A stretch of DNA of 64,000 bases, taken from Closterium sp. NIES-65 (taxonomy: Eukaryota; Streptophyta; Zygnematophyceae; Desmidiales; Closteriaceae). Location: positions 1 through 64,000 of the forward strand of contig CANXME010000806.1 of NCBI GenBank assembly GCA_948144175.1. The letters are read 5' to 3'. This document shows, in pieces, positions 9,367 to 21,763 of this stretch; position 1 is the stretch's first letter; each line of letters starts with the position of its first letter. Below the pieces are notes generated by a model. The model was not told the origin of the DNA and did not search any database. It saw nothing but the letters and a program-made list of their open reading frames with translations. A program made the position numbers and the translations under genes.

Positions 9367-10873
9367 CTGTGGGGGGGCGGGGTGATGCAGAGGGGGAGGG
9401 TGACGCGCAGGGGGAGGGGTGACGCACAGGGGGAGGGGTGACGCACTGGGGGAGGGGTGACGCACAGTGGGAGGGGTGACGCACAGTGGGAGGGGTGACG
9501 CAGAGGTGAAGGGGTGATGCAGAGGTGAAGGGGTGATGCAGAGGTGAAGGGTGATGAGTGCAAACCATCGGTCCAACCACGACAGTTGAGTAGACAAGAG
9601 GAAATCCACCAGGTGCATGTGAGACTAATATCAGTATGCAGCCTACTACTCTGCCTTACCCAGCTGCTCCCCTGCACCCATGTGCCCCAGTGCACGCACC
9701 TGTGGCTCGGCGGACTGGAAGATGCTGCGCACTTTGAGCAGCGCCACGTTGATGCGCTGGAACACGGTGAGCGCCGCCGCGATGCCGTCCTTCACCATCA
9801 TCACCGCCCCCATCGTGGTGGGCGACGGCTCCATCTCCACCACCAGCACCCGCATCGCCCCGCCCCCCATGCCCCACCGCCCCCCCGCTGCTGACGCTGG
9901 TGGCGCCGGCGAGGACGCCAGGGCGGGGCTGCCGAGGGGCAGCTGTGAGGCTGTCGACTTGGGGGAGCCGGGGCCGTGGGGGAGAGAGGGGGGTTGTGGC
10001 GGCGGCGAGGAGGGGTTGGTGATGCGGTAGAAGATGATAATGGCGGCGAGCAGCAGCAGCAGCAGCGCTGGTAGCAGCCAGAAGTATCCCCTGGAGGGAA
10101 GCACGGCAATCGAGAAGACGGACAGGAGAGGCAGGGGCAGGAAAACGGAGAATTGGGGCAAGGGGCATTGCCTAAACGTATCTGCCAGGACGCCAAGATG
10201 CCTCTGGAAAAAAAGTCTCCTCGATTATGTTATATGTATTGACGAGAGAGAACGAGAAAAGAGAGAACGAGAAAGGAGAGAACAGAAAACGAAAGGCCAA
10301 GGGGGAGCGAGGGAGAGCAAAGTAGGGCAGACTGAGGCGGGGAGGGGCTTGCCCGTTGACGAGGAAGAGGCAGAGCATGGCGGCGAGGATGGTGGCGAGT
10401 GGCTCCTTCCACTGAATGATGTCCACCGCCGCCCGCACCCCGCTGTACACCGGCCGCAGCAGATGCTGGGGGGAGGGGAGGCGGGGGGGAGGGCGGGGTG
10501 TGAGAATCTCAAAGAGGGATTAACGGTTTTGAGTGAGGGGCTAGGATAGTGTGGCATGTGAAGATTGGGAGGCGTGGCGCATCCAATCATGTCCAGACGA
10601 CACAAAACAGGATGGGGAAGCGGGAAGAGAAGGTGCACAGGCAGTGAGGCTCGAGGAGGAGACGGGCGGAGGGAGAGTGAGGCACCAGGAGGAGAGGGGT
10701 GGAGGAGCAGGGGGGCAAGAGGAGGAAAAGGGTGGGGGAGGCAGGGGGGCACCAGGAGGAGAGTGACGTTGCTGGGGATGTCGTCTATGAGCGACCCCTC
10801 CACCGTTGCCTGCGCCCTGTCCGCTAGCTCCTCCCTCTCCCTGTTGCCTTGGCCCCACGCATTCACTCACTCA

Positions 10874-10936
<63 letters not shown>

Positions 10937-13900
10937 CTCAATGGCAGCGACCAGTTTTGCAAGCACAGCCACTCACACGGGGACACACAACGAGGTAGAG
11001 GGCGGCAGAGGGTAGCGGGCAGAGGGCAATGGATTAACTTACACCTCTCTCCTGTGGTCTCAATTTGACCACCTCGCCCCTCACCTCGCCCCTCACCTCG
11101 CCCCTCACGTTGCCCCTCACGTTGCCCCTCACGTTGCCCCTCACGTTGCCCCTCATGTTGCCCCTCACGTTGCCCCTCACGTTGCCCCTCACGTTGCCCC
11201 TCACCTTGCCACTTGCACAGCCTTCTCCAGTTTCATCTGAATCCGATCTCCAAACCCCCTCTCTTCCTCCTCGTCCTCATCCTCCTCCTCTTCTCCCACT
11301 GATGCAGCACTTGCCATCGACCCGGCCCCCTCCCTCCCTTTCCAAAACGACACTGACGACTGAAGCTTCCAGGAAGCCGACCGCCCCAGAGGTCTGAGCC
11401 CCCCAGCAGCGCCACTCACGCATCCCCCCTGCCGCTCCGCTCCTCTTCCTCCTCCTCACCGCCCTTCCCCAACCCGCTCCCCTGCCCGCCCTTACTCATC
11501 AGGAACAGCTCTCTGGGTGACATCAACGTCCCCCCCCTCCCCCCTGCACGCTCCTCCGCTCGCTGTCCTCCTTTCAGCAGCAGCGCAAGGCGCTTGGCGG
11601 ACCACTTGCCGGTGCGCAGGGCGGGCAGGCGCTGCGGGCCCCACAGCAGCAGCGCCAGCGCCTGCTCCACCAGATGGCCCTCGGGCACGGTGCGCGCCCA
11701 CGAGAAGGGCAGCAGGCGCGACGGCCGCGCAGGCGTGCTGCCAATGACGGTTTGCAGTGCCTGGGTGAGGGGGGTAGATTGTAGTGGCAGTGAGAGAGGC
11801 GGGGATGGTGGATGGCCGTCAGGCATGGCGGCTACAGGTGGCCGCGGTGGAGAGGGGAGAGGCAGGTTGGTTTGAAAGTGTGCGTGCCATGTCTACCAGT
11901 CGAGGTAGGTACTTGCCTCTTACCTGAGTTGATAATGACTATGCTGGCCAGCTGCGACCGAAACCATGCTAGAGTGGCGCTGGGCCTTAGGTGCGCATGC
12001 TTGCTGCTAAGGAGGTGGCGCATGCTTGCTGCTAAGGAGGTGGCGCATGCTTGCTGCCTATGTTGCGCCTGACGCCCTGGAAGGGCAGCGTCCAGCGTCC
12101 GGACGTGAACGTCCGGACGCTGGACGCGTCAAATCGGTTTGACGCTGGACATTCAGGGAAAAAAATTTCGGGCAGCCCGAAAAAACATTCTCCCCGCACG
12201 AAATTGACTCGCGATCTCATCGCGACCAGCATTGCGATGAGATTGCCAACTGGGGGCCACGTTTTTGACCTACAAAAACGCAACCCTCATTTATTCACCC
12301 CCACACATTTGTACCCATCCACATCTACTTCTCCCAACCAGGTCGACACCCAACTAAACTAGAGAACCAGATCCAGGTCGACATTACCCAGATCTGTTGC
12401 TCTCGACATTGCCAATCATTCCTACGAGGCAACAATCACGCTACTAAGCCTACCTAGCTAAAACTAGGTTAAGACGATTGGCACATCATGTCAACTGCTA
12501 GTCCCGCCGGTCATTCTGTTAGTGCCTCCACACCTTCTGTCGGTGGTGTGGAGGGAGAACGCCAGTACGACGAAATGCCTAAACATCCCGTGTACAAGCA
12601 TTTTTTATTTTACGTTAAGGATCCCACCAAAGGCAGAATGGCGAAATGCCGTTATTGCCCGCCCAAAAGAGTTCGTTTCCAGTAGCACGCGTTGCACCGC
12701 TCATCTTGCTGATTGGGAGGGGAAGAAGGGTCACGACATTACTGTGTGCCCGGATGCGCCAAAAGAGGTAGTAGAGAGCATTCGCACATTGCAGGAGGGG
12801 AAATGTAAGAAGCAGTTGGAGAAAAACCGGGCGGAGATGGCGGCCATGGATGCGGTTAGTGGCAAAACCAGCAGCGGGGTGGGTTCTAAGAGAGGGCGCA
12901 TGTCAGATTTCTATGGGGCGGAGGGGTCAGTGGCTAGGCGGGAGGCGGATGATGCCATATGTCTCTATTTCGCAGCATTGGGTGTTCCCGAAAACCAAGC
13001 CGACAACCCTCTTTTCCGCAACATGATAAGGGCAGTTGCAGCAGCGGGTGGTAGCTATGTCCCTCCGAAGAGAAAGTACGTGGGCGGGGCTGGACTGCAG
13101 CGGACTCGTAAGAGGATTGAGGAGGGGTTGGATCCCGTGGTTAAGAAGTGGCCGGAGAAAGGTGTCACCATCTCTAGTGACATGATGAGTGACAGGAATG
13201 GGCGTGCGCAGGCGAATTTCCTTTGCGTCAACGAAGATGGAGCTGTGTTTATGGAGAGTGTTGACTGCGGGACGGAACGGAAAACAGGCGGTTACATTGC
13301 TAGCCTCATCCGGCCAGTCATAACGAAGGTGGGGCCGGAAAATGTCGTTGCACTATGCATGGATGGAGCGAGCAACTACGCAGCCGCGACCCGTGAGATT
13401 GTGAAGGAATGGCCGCACATTGAGATTGTGCCGTGCGCAACACATGTGCTTGACCTCTTTATGGAAGACATAAGGAAGATGGATTGGACCAAAAAGTTGG
13501 TTGAACGAGCGGGGGAGCTGATCACATTCTTGCGCAACCATCATTGGACACGCGCATACCTAAGGGCGGGGGAGCTGCATGGCGAGAAGGTGCTGCAGGC
13601 ATTGCGACCTGCGGGCACTCGCTTCGGGACACAATACCTTGCCGTGTCTCGACTTTGTGAGTTGCGCCCTCATCTGTCCAGCATGGTCTCCCATGATGTC
13701 TTCACGGACTGGGCTGCAGCTGCAGGTGCTAAGCTATGTTGGAAAAGTCGCGCCCAGCGCACTATACGCAAGCGTATATACGCTTGCGTATAGTGCGTTA
13801 TGCACTTCGTGAGTGACTTTGAAAGTCGCAGAAAGTACGCTGCCTGGGCAGCAAAAGGTTTTTACCAGGCAGACGAAAAAAACCGCCGAAGGAGGGGGGG

Positions 13901-16900
13901 GGGAGTGGTGGTTTTACCGAATTTCATATATTGAAAAAACCCACCATTCTCAACTACTCTAAACAAGCAACATGCATCTCTCCTACCCCACCCCCTACTC
14001 CCACCCTCTACTCCCCCCATCCCTTCCTTCGTCCTCTACTTGTACTCATCCTCCAGCTCATCCTCCTCCCCCTCCTCCTCATCCTCCTCCAGAACCTCGT
14101 TGTACCCTTCCGGCAGGGAGGCCTCAGGGATGTTCCCCGGGAGAACCATCACCCACTCAGCCCCCTTGTGCCAGTTGCGCACAATGTTCCAATTGTGCGC
14201 AACATACACGAGGTCCCGACACTTCTCGGACCCCAACTTGTTGCGCTTGGCAGTGTGGATCGATTCCCGCACTGCCCAGTTCCTCTCACACGCGGACACT
14301 AGCTGAGAGAGAACGCGGCAAGCGAGCGTTGTCAGCTCGGGGTACTCCGTCCCGTGCCACGTCCACCACTGGACGGCCGTCTTCTCACCGGCCTTCACGA
14401 GCTCACGGTCAGAGATGGCGTCGGGTAGGCCGAAGCTCCCCTGAAGGGTGTTGAATGCCATCAGGCCGTCCTGGATGACGTGGGATGCGCGCAGCTCCTC
14501 GCCATCCTTGCGCGTGACGGTCCGCCCTGCGTAGTGACGAGCGACAAACGCTTTGAAGACGCGAGTACACTCCAGGTCGGTGCGGAAGATGCCTTCCTCT
14601 CGGTTGGCCGGGTTGAGGATCCGGCCAACCACGTGCATGGCACACGCCATGCTATGGTCCCAGCGCTTTTGGACGATGTTGGTCACCTCCGTGCGTTCAC
14701 TGCTGGACAGCACCAATCCCGCCTCCTCCTCCAGCTTCGCATTGATGTCTTCCGTGAGCTGCAGCATCAGATCGTACATCCTGCCCATCATGCCCTTGGC
14801 CGTCGAGTCGGTCTTGCGCATGACGACAAAAGGGATCTTCAGGAGGGCGACGAAGAACTCCGCACCTTTCCGCCACACGGCATCCATGATCATGGTTGCG
14901 AAGGGCTCGACCGGCGGCTTCCTCCCCTTCGCCCAAGCCTGCCACTCCGGGCTCAGCACCATCTGCGTCAATGCACTCCGCACCTCGCAAAGCCGCTGCA
15001 CCGCGATGAATTGCGTGCCAAATCTGGTGCCCGCCGGCTTCAGTACCTGCTTCCCCTTCCCTCCCTTCACTTGCGGGCTTCGCATGTAACCTTTGGTGAA
15101 ATGGTGGGCACACACAAAGGTAATAATCACCCCCGCCTTAGCCACAATGTCCTTCGCCCAATCCATTTTCCCAATGTCCTCCATGAGCAGATCCATGACG
15201 TGAGTAGCGCACGGCACATGCTCAATGTGAGGATACTCAAGCATGAGTTCTCTACATGCAGCCACATAATTGCTGCCCCCATCCATGCATAACTCAACTA
15301 TGTTGGCAGGCCCCACCTTCTCAATGATCGGGCGCAAAACGGATGCAATGTAGCCTCCCGTCTTCGTCTCCAACTTACAGTCGATGCTTTCGGTGAACAT
15401 TGCACCGGAATCGTTGATGAGCAGGATGTTGGCTTGGGGACGGCCACTTTTGTCCGTCATCATGTCCGAGCCTATCGTCACGCCATCCCGCTTCCAGCTC
15501 GCAGTGATGGGAGCGAGCCCCCTCTCGATCTTTTCGCGGCAGCGCGCAAGGCCGGCGCCACCAACATACCGCCGCTTCGGGGGAACGTAGCCATGGCCCG
15601 CGTCCGTGATGCAGCGCACAGCGTTGCGCCAGAGAGGGTGATCGGCGAGATGCTCCGGGAGGTGAAGTGCCGCCCACATGAGGCAGATGGCGTCGTATGC
15701 CGATTCCTTCGCACACGACGCCCCTTCCCCGTAGAAGTCTTCGATGCACTGCTTCTTCGCTCCACCCGCACACGCCTCGATCGCCATCTCCTCCGCCTTC
15801 TTCTTCCCTTCCCTGCGGGCGTGTTTGCCTTCGTACAATTCGCGGACGGCGCCGCGGTCAGCAGAAGGGATAGGCGCCTTGCAAAGACGGACGTCCTTCC
15901 GTTTCAGCCCTTTCCAGCGCGTGATGTGTTGCGCGCAACGGAAGGCGCCCCCTATGAACTTAAGCTTGCAGTGCCGGCATATGCGGAGAGTACGCTCAGG
16001 ACCATTCGAGGTACCTTCGGTAGAGGTAAGGAAATGCTTAAAAATAACATGGGTGTTCACAGGAACATCCTCGTCGTCCGCCATGGTCGCGTCATTCGAA
16101 ACACTAGGAGCCTCACTAGTGGCACTTGCGGGAGTACCAGAAGGAGTCGACATCAAGTGCAGGTGAGCGGGAGTGTTGAGAGAGAATGAACGAGAGAGAT
16201 AATACAGATGACGGGAATGAGAGCTTACCTTATAGTCCAGGATGTGGTTGAACCACCTACGCTGGTTGACGACATTCGTGTTTGTGTGTTGGAGTCGCGT
16301 CGCGCGATAGCATAGGGTGCAGTGCGGTTCAAATTTTCTCACGTCCCCACATTTTGGCAGGTGTGGGTGACAATGTGGTTGGGACGTGCGTACAAATTGG
16401 GGTGGGACGTGCGTACATTTTGAGTCGCGTCGCACATTCGCAATTCGTGCGCGACTATTGAAATCTGGTTTTTTTTCGGGTCAGCCCGAACTTTCGCCAA
16501 CGAATATACGTACGACTTGCGTACACCGTATATTCGTAAACGACTATACGGAGTGCGCTTATGGTTTCTGGCGACTTTTCCAACATAGGTGCTAAGGTGA
16601 AGGAGGCAGCAGACAAGTTTGAGAAGTACGTGCTGGATTCTGCGTGGTGGAAGACAGCAGAGTTCTTCAAGAAGCTGCTGCAGCTGCCATATGTCACCAT
16701 GCGTAAGACAGACTCGACAAAGAAGGGGATGATGGCAAATATGTATGACCTGATGCTACAGTTGACGGAGGAAATGAGTGCATTGCTGGAGGAGGATGAG
16801 GAGCAGCTGAGCGACGAGGATAAGGAGAAGATCAGCGATTTTCTGAAGGCTAGATGGGATGATAGCCTTGCATGTGCGCTCCATGTGGCTGGCCGGATTT

Positions 16901-19900
16901 TTAATCCGGCCAACCAGAAGGAGGGAATCTTTCTTCGGGATAGGGAGTGTACCAAAGTCATGAAGGAGTTCTTAGAGCGTGCGCATGATTTCTTGGTGAA
17001 GTACAAGAGGGGTGGAGCTGGTGGCTTCAAAGAGCTTCAGAAGGGGATGCTTGCCTACATTAACGGTGATGGGAGTTTCGGCACAAAGAGCGCGGTGGAG
17101 GCTCGGGAGGAGATTCGGGCTGGGAAGGGGGATCTGCTAAGCTGGTGGCAGTGGCATGGATGCGACTACCCCGAGCTAGCTGACATTGCGCGCCGTACCC
17201 TTGCGCAGCCCGTGTCGGCCTCCTCGTGCAAGCGGAATTGGGCTAAGTGGGAGGGAGTGCACACGGCTCGCCGGAACCGGCTAGGGTCGGAGAAATGCCG
17301 CGACTTGGTGTACGTGGCCCACAACTGGCTGGTGGTGCATAATGCACACAAGCGACCTGAGATGGAGGGGGCCGGGATAATTGAGGGTAACAAGCCAGAC
17401 CCCCCGGTCCCGGAGGGATACATTCTGCAGGAGGAGGTGGATGAGGAGGAGGAGGAAGAAGACAAGCTGCTGGCTGATGAATATGTGGCAATCCCCCCTC
17501 TTCCCTAGGTTATGCATGTGAGAAGAGGAGTATTTAACTTGTGTGTGAGATTAGGAGATTTTCAGGATTTTCTGGATTTTATAGAGTATTTATGACTGTA
17601 GGTGACAAATGTGAACTTCTTGCATTCAAACCCTTGCGTATCCTTACTAGGCAGGTTTTTTTACCCCTGCCCGGAAATTTTTTTTGCCCTGCCCGGACTA
17701 GCGTGCGTCAAGCGGGCGTCCAGGGCAGAGGGCCCTGAGCGTCAAGCGTCTGGACGCCCCGTCCAGACGCCAGCGTCAAAAACGCCTGACGCGTCAGGCG
17801 CAACATAGCTTGCTGCTAAGGAGGTGGCGCATGCTTGCTGCTAAGGAGGTGGCGCATGCCTCACCGTCACCAACACAGGGCGCATGGGAGGGGGGGACGT
17901 GCATGGGAGGCAATGCGGAATGCATGTGTGGGTGAGTGCATGTGTGGGTGAGTGCATGTGTGGGCGAGTGCATGTGTGGGTGAGTGCATGTGTGGGTGAG
18001 TGCATGTGTGGGTGAGTGCATGTGTGGGTGAGTGCATGTGTGGGTGAGTGCATGTGTGGGCGAGTGCATGTGTGGGTGAGTGCATGTGTGGGTGAGTGCA
18101 TGTGTGGGTGAGTGCATGTGTGGGTGAGTGCATGTGTGGGCGAGTGCATGTGTGGGCGAGTGCATGTGTGGGTGGGCGCACCTGCAGCTGCAGCACGGCG
18201 TTGACCATCATCCACACGGCCTGCTGGCTGCCCTCCTCCAGCAGCAACACCTCCAGCGATGGCTTCTCCCCCTCCTCCTTCCCCTCCTCACTCCCCTCCT
18301 CCTCTTCCTCCTCCTCCTCCACTTGCCCCTCGTCATCGTCGCTGACATCATCGCTCAGATCATCATCATCATCATCAGCATACTCCTCCTCCTGCGTGCC
18401 AGCTGGCAGCACCTCACTGGGCACGGGGCGGTAGTCAGCGAGGAAGGCGTGCAGGGAAAGCACCTCCCCCAGCAGCGCCTGCCAGAGGTCGCGCTGGCGC
18501 TGCAGCTTGTACTCTATGAACTCCACCGTCCATGTCGCCTGCCTGCCGAGGATGGGCATGAGATGGGCATGGGATGGGCATGGGATGGGCATGGGATGGG
18601 CATGGGATAGGCATGGGATGGGCATGGGATGGGCATGGGATGGGCATGGGATGGGCATGGGATGAGCATGGGATAAGCATGGGATGGGCATGGGATGGGC
18701 ATGGGATGGGCATGGGATGGGCATGGGATGGGCATGGAATGGTCATGGGATGGGCATGGGATGGGCATAGGATGGGCATGGGATGGGCATGGGATGGGCA
18801 TGAGATGGGCATGGGATGGGCATGGGATGGACATGGGATGGGCATGGGATGGGCATGGGATGGGCATGGGATGGGCATGGGATGGGCATGGAATGGACAT
18901 GGGATGGGCATGGGATGGGCATGGGATGGGCATGAGATGGGCATGGGATGGGCATGGGATGGGCATGGGATGGGCAAGGGATGGGCATGGGATGGGCATG
19001 GGATGGACATGGGATGGACATGGGATGGGCATGGGATGGGCATGGGATGGACATGGGATGGACATGGGATGGGCATGGGATGGGCATGAGATGGGCATGG
19101 GATGGGCATGGGATGGGCATGGGATGGGCAAGGGATGGGCATGGGATGGGCATGGGATAGGCATGGGATGGGCATGGGATGGTCATGGGATGGGCATGGG
19201 ATGGGCATGGGATGGGCATGGGATGGGCATGAGATGGGCATGGGATGGGCATGGGATGGACATGGGATGGGCATGGGATGGTCATGGGATGGGCATGGGA
19301 TGGGCATGGGATGGGCATGGAATGGACATGGGATGGGCATGGGATGGGCATGGGATGGGCATGAGATGGGCATGGGATGGGCATGGGATGGGCAAGGGAT
19401 GGGCATGGGATGGGCATGGGATAGGCATGGGATGGGCATGGGATGGGCATGGGATGGGCATGGGATGGGCATGGGATGGACATGGGATGGACATGGGATG
19501 GGCAAGGGATGGGCATGGGATGGGCATGGGATAGGCATGGGATGGGCATGGGATGGTCATGGGATGGGCATGGGATGGGCATGGGATGGGCATGGGATGG
19601 GCATGGAATGGACATGGGATGGGCATGGGATGGGCTTGGGATAGGCATGGGATGGGCATGGGATGGGCATGGGATGGGCATGGGATGGGCATGGGATGAG
19701 CATGGGATGGGCATGGGATGGGCATGGGATGGGCATGGGATGGGCATGGGATGGGCATGGGATGGGCATGGGATGGGCATGGGATGGGCATGGGATGAGC
19801 ATGGGATAAGCATGGGATGGGCATGGGATGGGCATGGGATGGGCATGGGATGGGCATGGGATGGGCATGGAATGGTCATGGGATGGGCATGGGATGGGCA

Positions 19901-21688
19901 TAGGATGGGCATGGGATGGGCATGGGATGGGCATGAGATGGGCATGGGATGGGCATGGGATGGACATGGGATGGGCATGGGATGGGCATGGGATGGGCAT
20001 GGGATGGGCATGGGATGGGCATGGGATGGGCATGGGATGGGCTTGGGATAGGCATGGGATGGGCATGGGATGGGCATGGGATGGGCATGGAATGGTCATG
20101 GGATGGGCATGGGATGGGCATAGGATGGGCATGGGATGGGCATGGGATGGGCATGAGATGGGCATGGGATGGGCATGGGATGGACATGGGATGGGCATGG
20201 GATGGGCATGGGATGGGCATGGGATGGGCATGGGATGGGCATGGGATGGGCATGGGATGGGCATGGGATGGGCATGGGATGGGCATGGGATGGGCATGGG
20301 ATGGACATGGGATGGGCATGGGATGGGCATGGGATGGGCATGGGATGGCGCTGCAGCTTGTACTCTATGGAGTCCACCGTCCATGTCGCCTGCCTGCCCC
20401 CGTCCACAATTTTAGAAATATAGCATGCTAAGATTGTGACTCTACACCAAGTGTGGTGTTAAGTCGAGTTAAGACTGTAGTACCCCTTTGCAGGTGCACA
20501 CGTTGTGATTGGGTGCCAATCCAACTTAATTGTGGTGGAGCCCAAATTCACAGCCAAGTGGGGTGGTTGGTCCCATCCCCCATGGTCCCCTCCTTGTGGT
20601 TGGTTAATCCAACCACGATTAGGGACCAATGGCTTCTTCCACCACTTGCTCCCACCCAACATCATCATCCCCAAGCCTTTCTTGGCTCCTATGTATGCCT
20701 TTCTTTCTATCGATGCTCCGTCTTCTCCAACTCTTTTCACACGGCACACCAGCGCACACGCTTGATCATGGCATGGGAGGGAGCTGTCGAGACAAAAGAA
20801 GCAGCAGAGAGGACTCGATGAGGAAAATTGGGGCATGGAATGGTTATCACATGGGCATGGGATGGCCATGGGATGGGCATGGGATGGGAGTGGACATGCG
20901 GTGTGACTGCAGCTTGTACTCCATGAACTCCACCGCCCACGCCACGCCACCTGCCTTCCGCCCTCACAGCACCACGTGCACACGGATTGCAGGTGGCAGG
21001 GAGGTCCCTTGACAAGGAGAGCAGCATGGGGGACTTGATGAGGAGAAGTGTGGTGCATGGGGGATGGGAGGGCCATGGGATGAGCATGGGGCGTTGGGCA
21101 GAAGCGGGAGTGCGACGGGAAGAATGGGAGCAGAGAGGCGGGAAGAAAGAGCGAGCGAGCAGGGCGCACAGGGAGGAGGAGAGGGCGAGGGAGCGCACAG
21201 GCGGGAGGAGAGGGCAAGGGAGCGCGTCATGGAGAAGACGTTGAGCGCCAGCGCGTCCGGCGCCACCTCTGCCACCGCCGCCTCCGCCCCCACAGCTGCC
21301 AGGTCAAAGCGCTCCACCCTCCCCGCCACCGTGCGCAGGAAGCCCGTGGCGTCCGCCTGGATGCGCAGAGAGGGGGAGCGGGGTTTGGGGGGGGGGGGGA
21401 AGGGAAGATGAGTTGTGGGGTTTGGTAAGGGAGTAAGGTGGGGAGTGTGGGAGCAAGGCAGGTGCAGCAGGTGGAGAAGAGAGGTGGTGTTGTGTGGGAA
21501 GGAGGGCGCACCTGGAAGTAAAGGGCGAGAGGGGTGAGGTAGAGGCGGCCATGGCCCACAAGCGTCTTGGGCGCCCCCGGGGCGTCGATGTAGAGCGTGG
21601 CGTCGCTCTCCGCCACCACCACCTCCCTCTCCTGCAGCCCCAGCGCCGCTGCTATCACCCCCGTGCGCTTGCCCATCGCCTCCTGCTC

Positions 21689-21763
<75 letters not shown>

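Larger units (their letters stand above)
13734..16588 (-). mobile_element. Inner hAT transposon (2,855 bp) nested in the outer one
   Basis: 18-bp terminal inverted repeats CTATGTTGGAAAAGTCGC at 13734-13751 and 16571-16588, flanked by GTGCTAAG at 13726-13733 and 16589-16596. The first eight bases (CTATGTTG) equal those of the outer element. It encodes one minus-strand transposase. A 40-bp palindrome at 13758-13797 lies 24 bp inside the left end, and ATATACG dyads lie near the right end (16500-16556). Confidence 0.95.
12488..17508 (+). pseudogene. Outer hAT transposase, disrupted
   Basis: Starts MSTASPAGHSVSASTPSVGG at 12488. A zinc-finger-like KCRYC...C-x-H segment follows, with a one-base frameshift near 12665. 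The second frame (to 13733) has a DUF659-like core: GVTISSDMMSD (first Asp), CMDGASNY (second Asp), CATHVLDLFMED. The inner hAT interrupts the gene at 13734-16588; the reading frame resumes exactly at the second TSD copy (16589) and runs to TAG 17506-17508. The C-terminal hAT dimerisation region is WWQWHGCDYPELADIARR then HTARRNRLGSEKCRDLVYVAHNW. Where the inner copy has SACERNWA, this copy has SSCKRNWA, so the residue aligned with the catalytic Glu is Lys. With frameshift, insertion and that change it should be inactive. Confidence 0.9.
12058..17808 (+). mobile_element. Outer hAT transposon (5,751 bp) in DUF639 intron 7
   Basis: Terminal inverted repeats of 18 bp, CTATGTTGCGCCTGACGC, at 12058-12075 and 17791-17808. 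The flanking 8-bp target duplication is CTTGCTGC (12050-12057 and 17809-17816). It carries one plus-strand transposase gene, split by a second hAT element. A 40-bp palindrome sits 30 bp inside the left end, and GC-rich GCGTCC words recur near both ends. Without the nested insertion it would be about 2.9 kb. Confidence 0.95.

Noticed and set aside
10225..10866. 213-residue minus-strand frame across exons 10 and 11
   Set aside because: Most of it is intron sequence read through; the exon phases and conserved motifs support the spliced model.
11394..11419. 26-bp intron between exons 8 and 9 (GTGAGT at 11419)
   Set aside because: Too short for normal splicing; a 107-bp intron with matching phase is available.
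18435..20384. Several long proteins (up to 444 residues) made of MPIPCPSHAHP or MGMGWAWDGHG repeats
   Set aside because: Pure products of the 11-bp satellite, open on both strands; no independent coding evidence.
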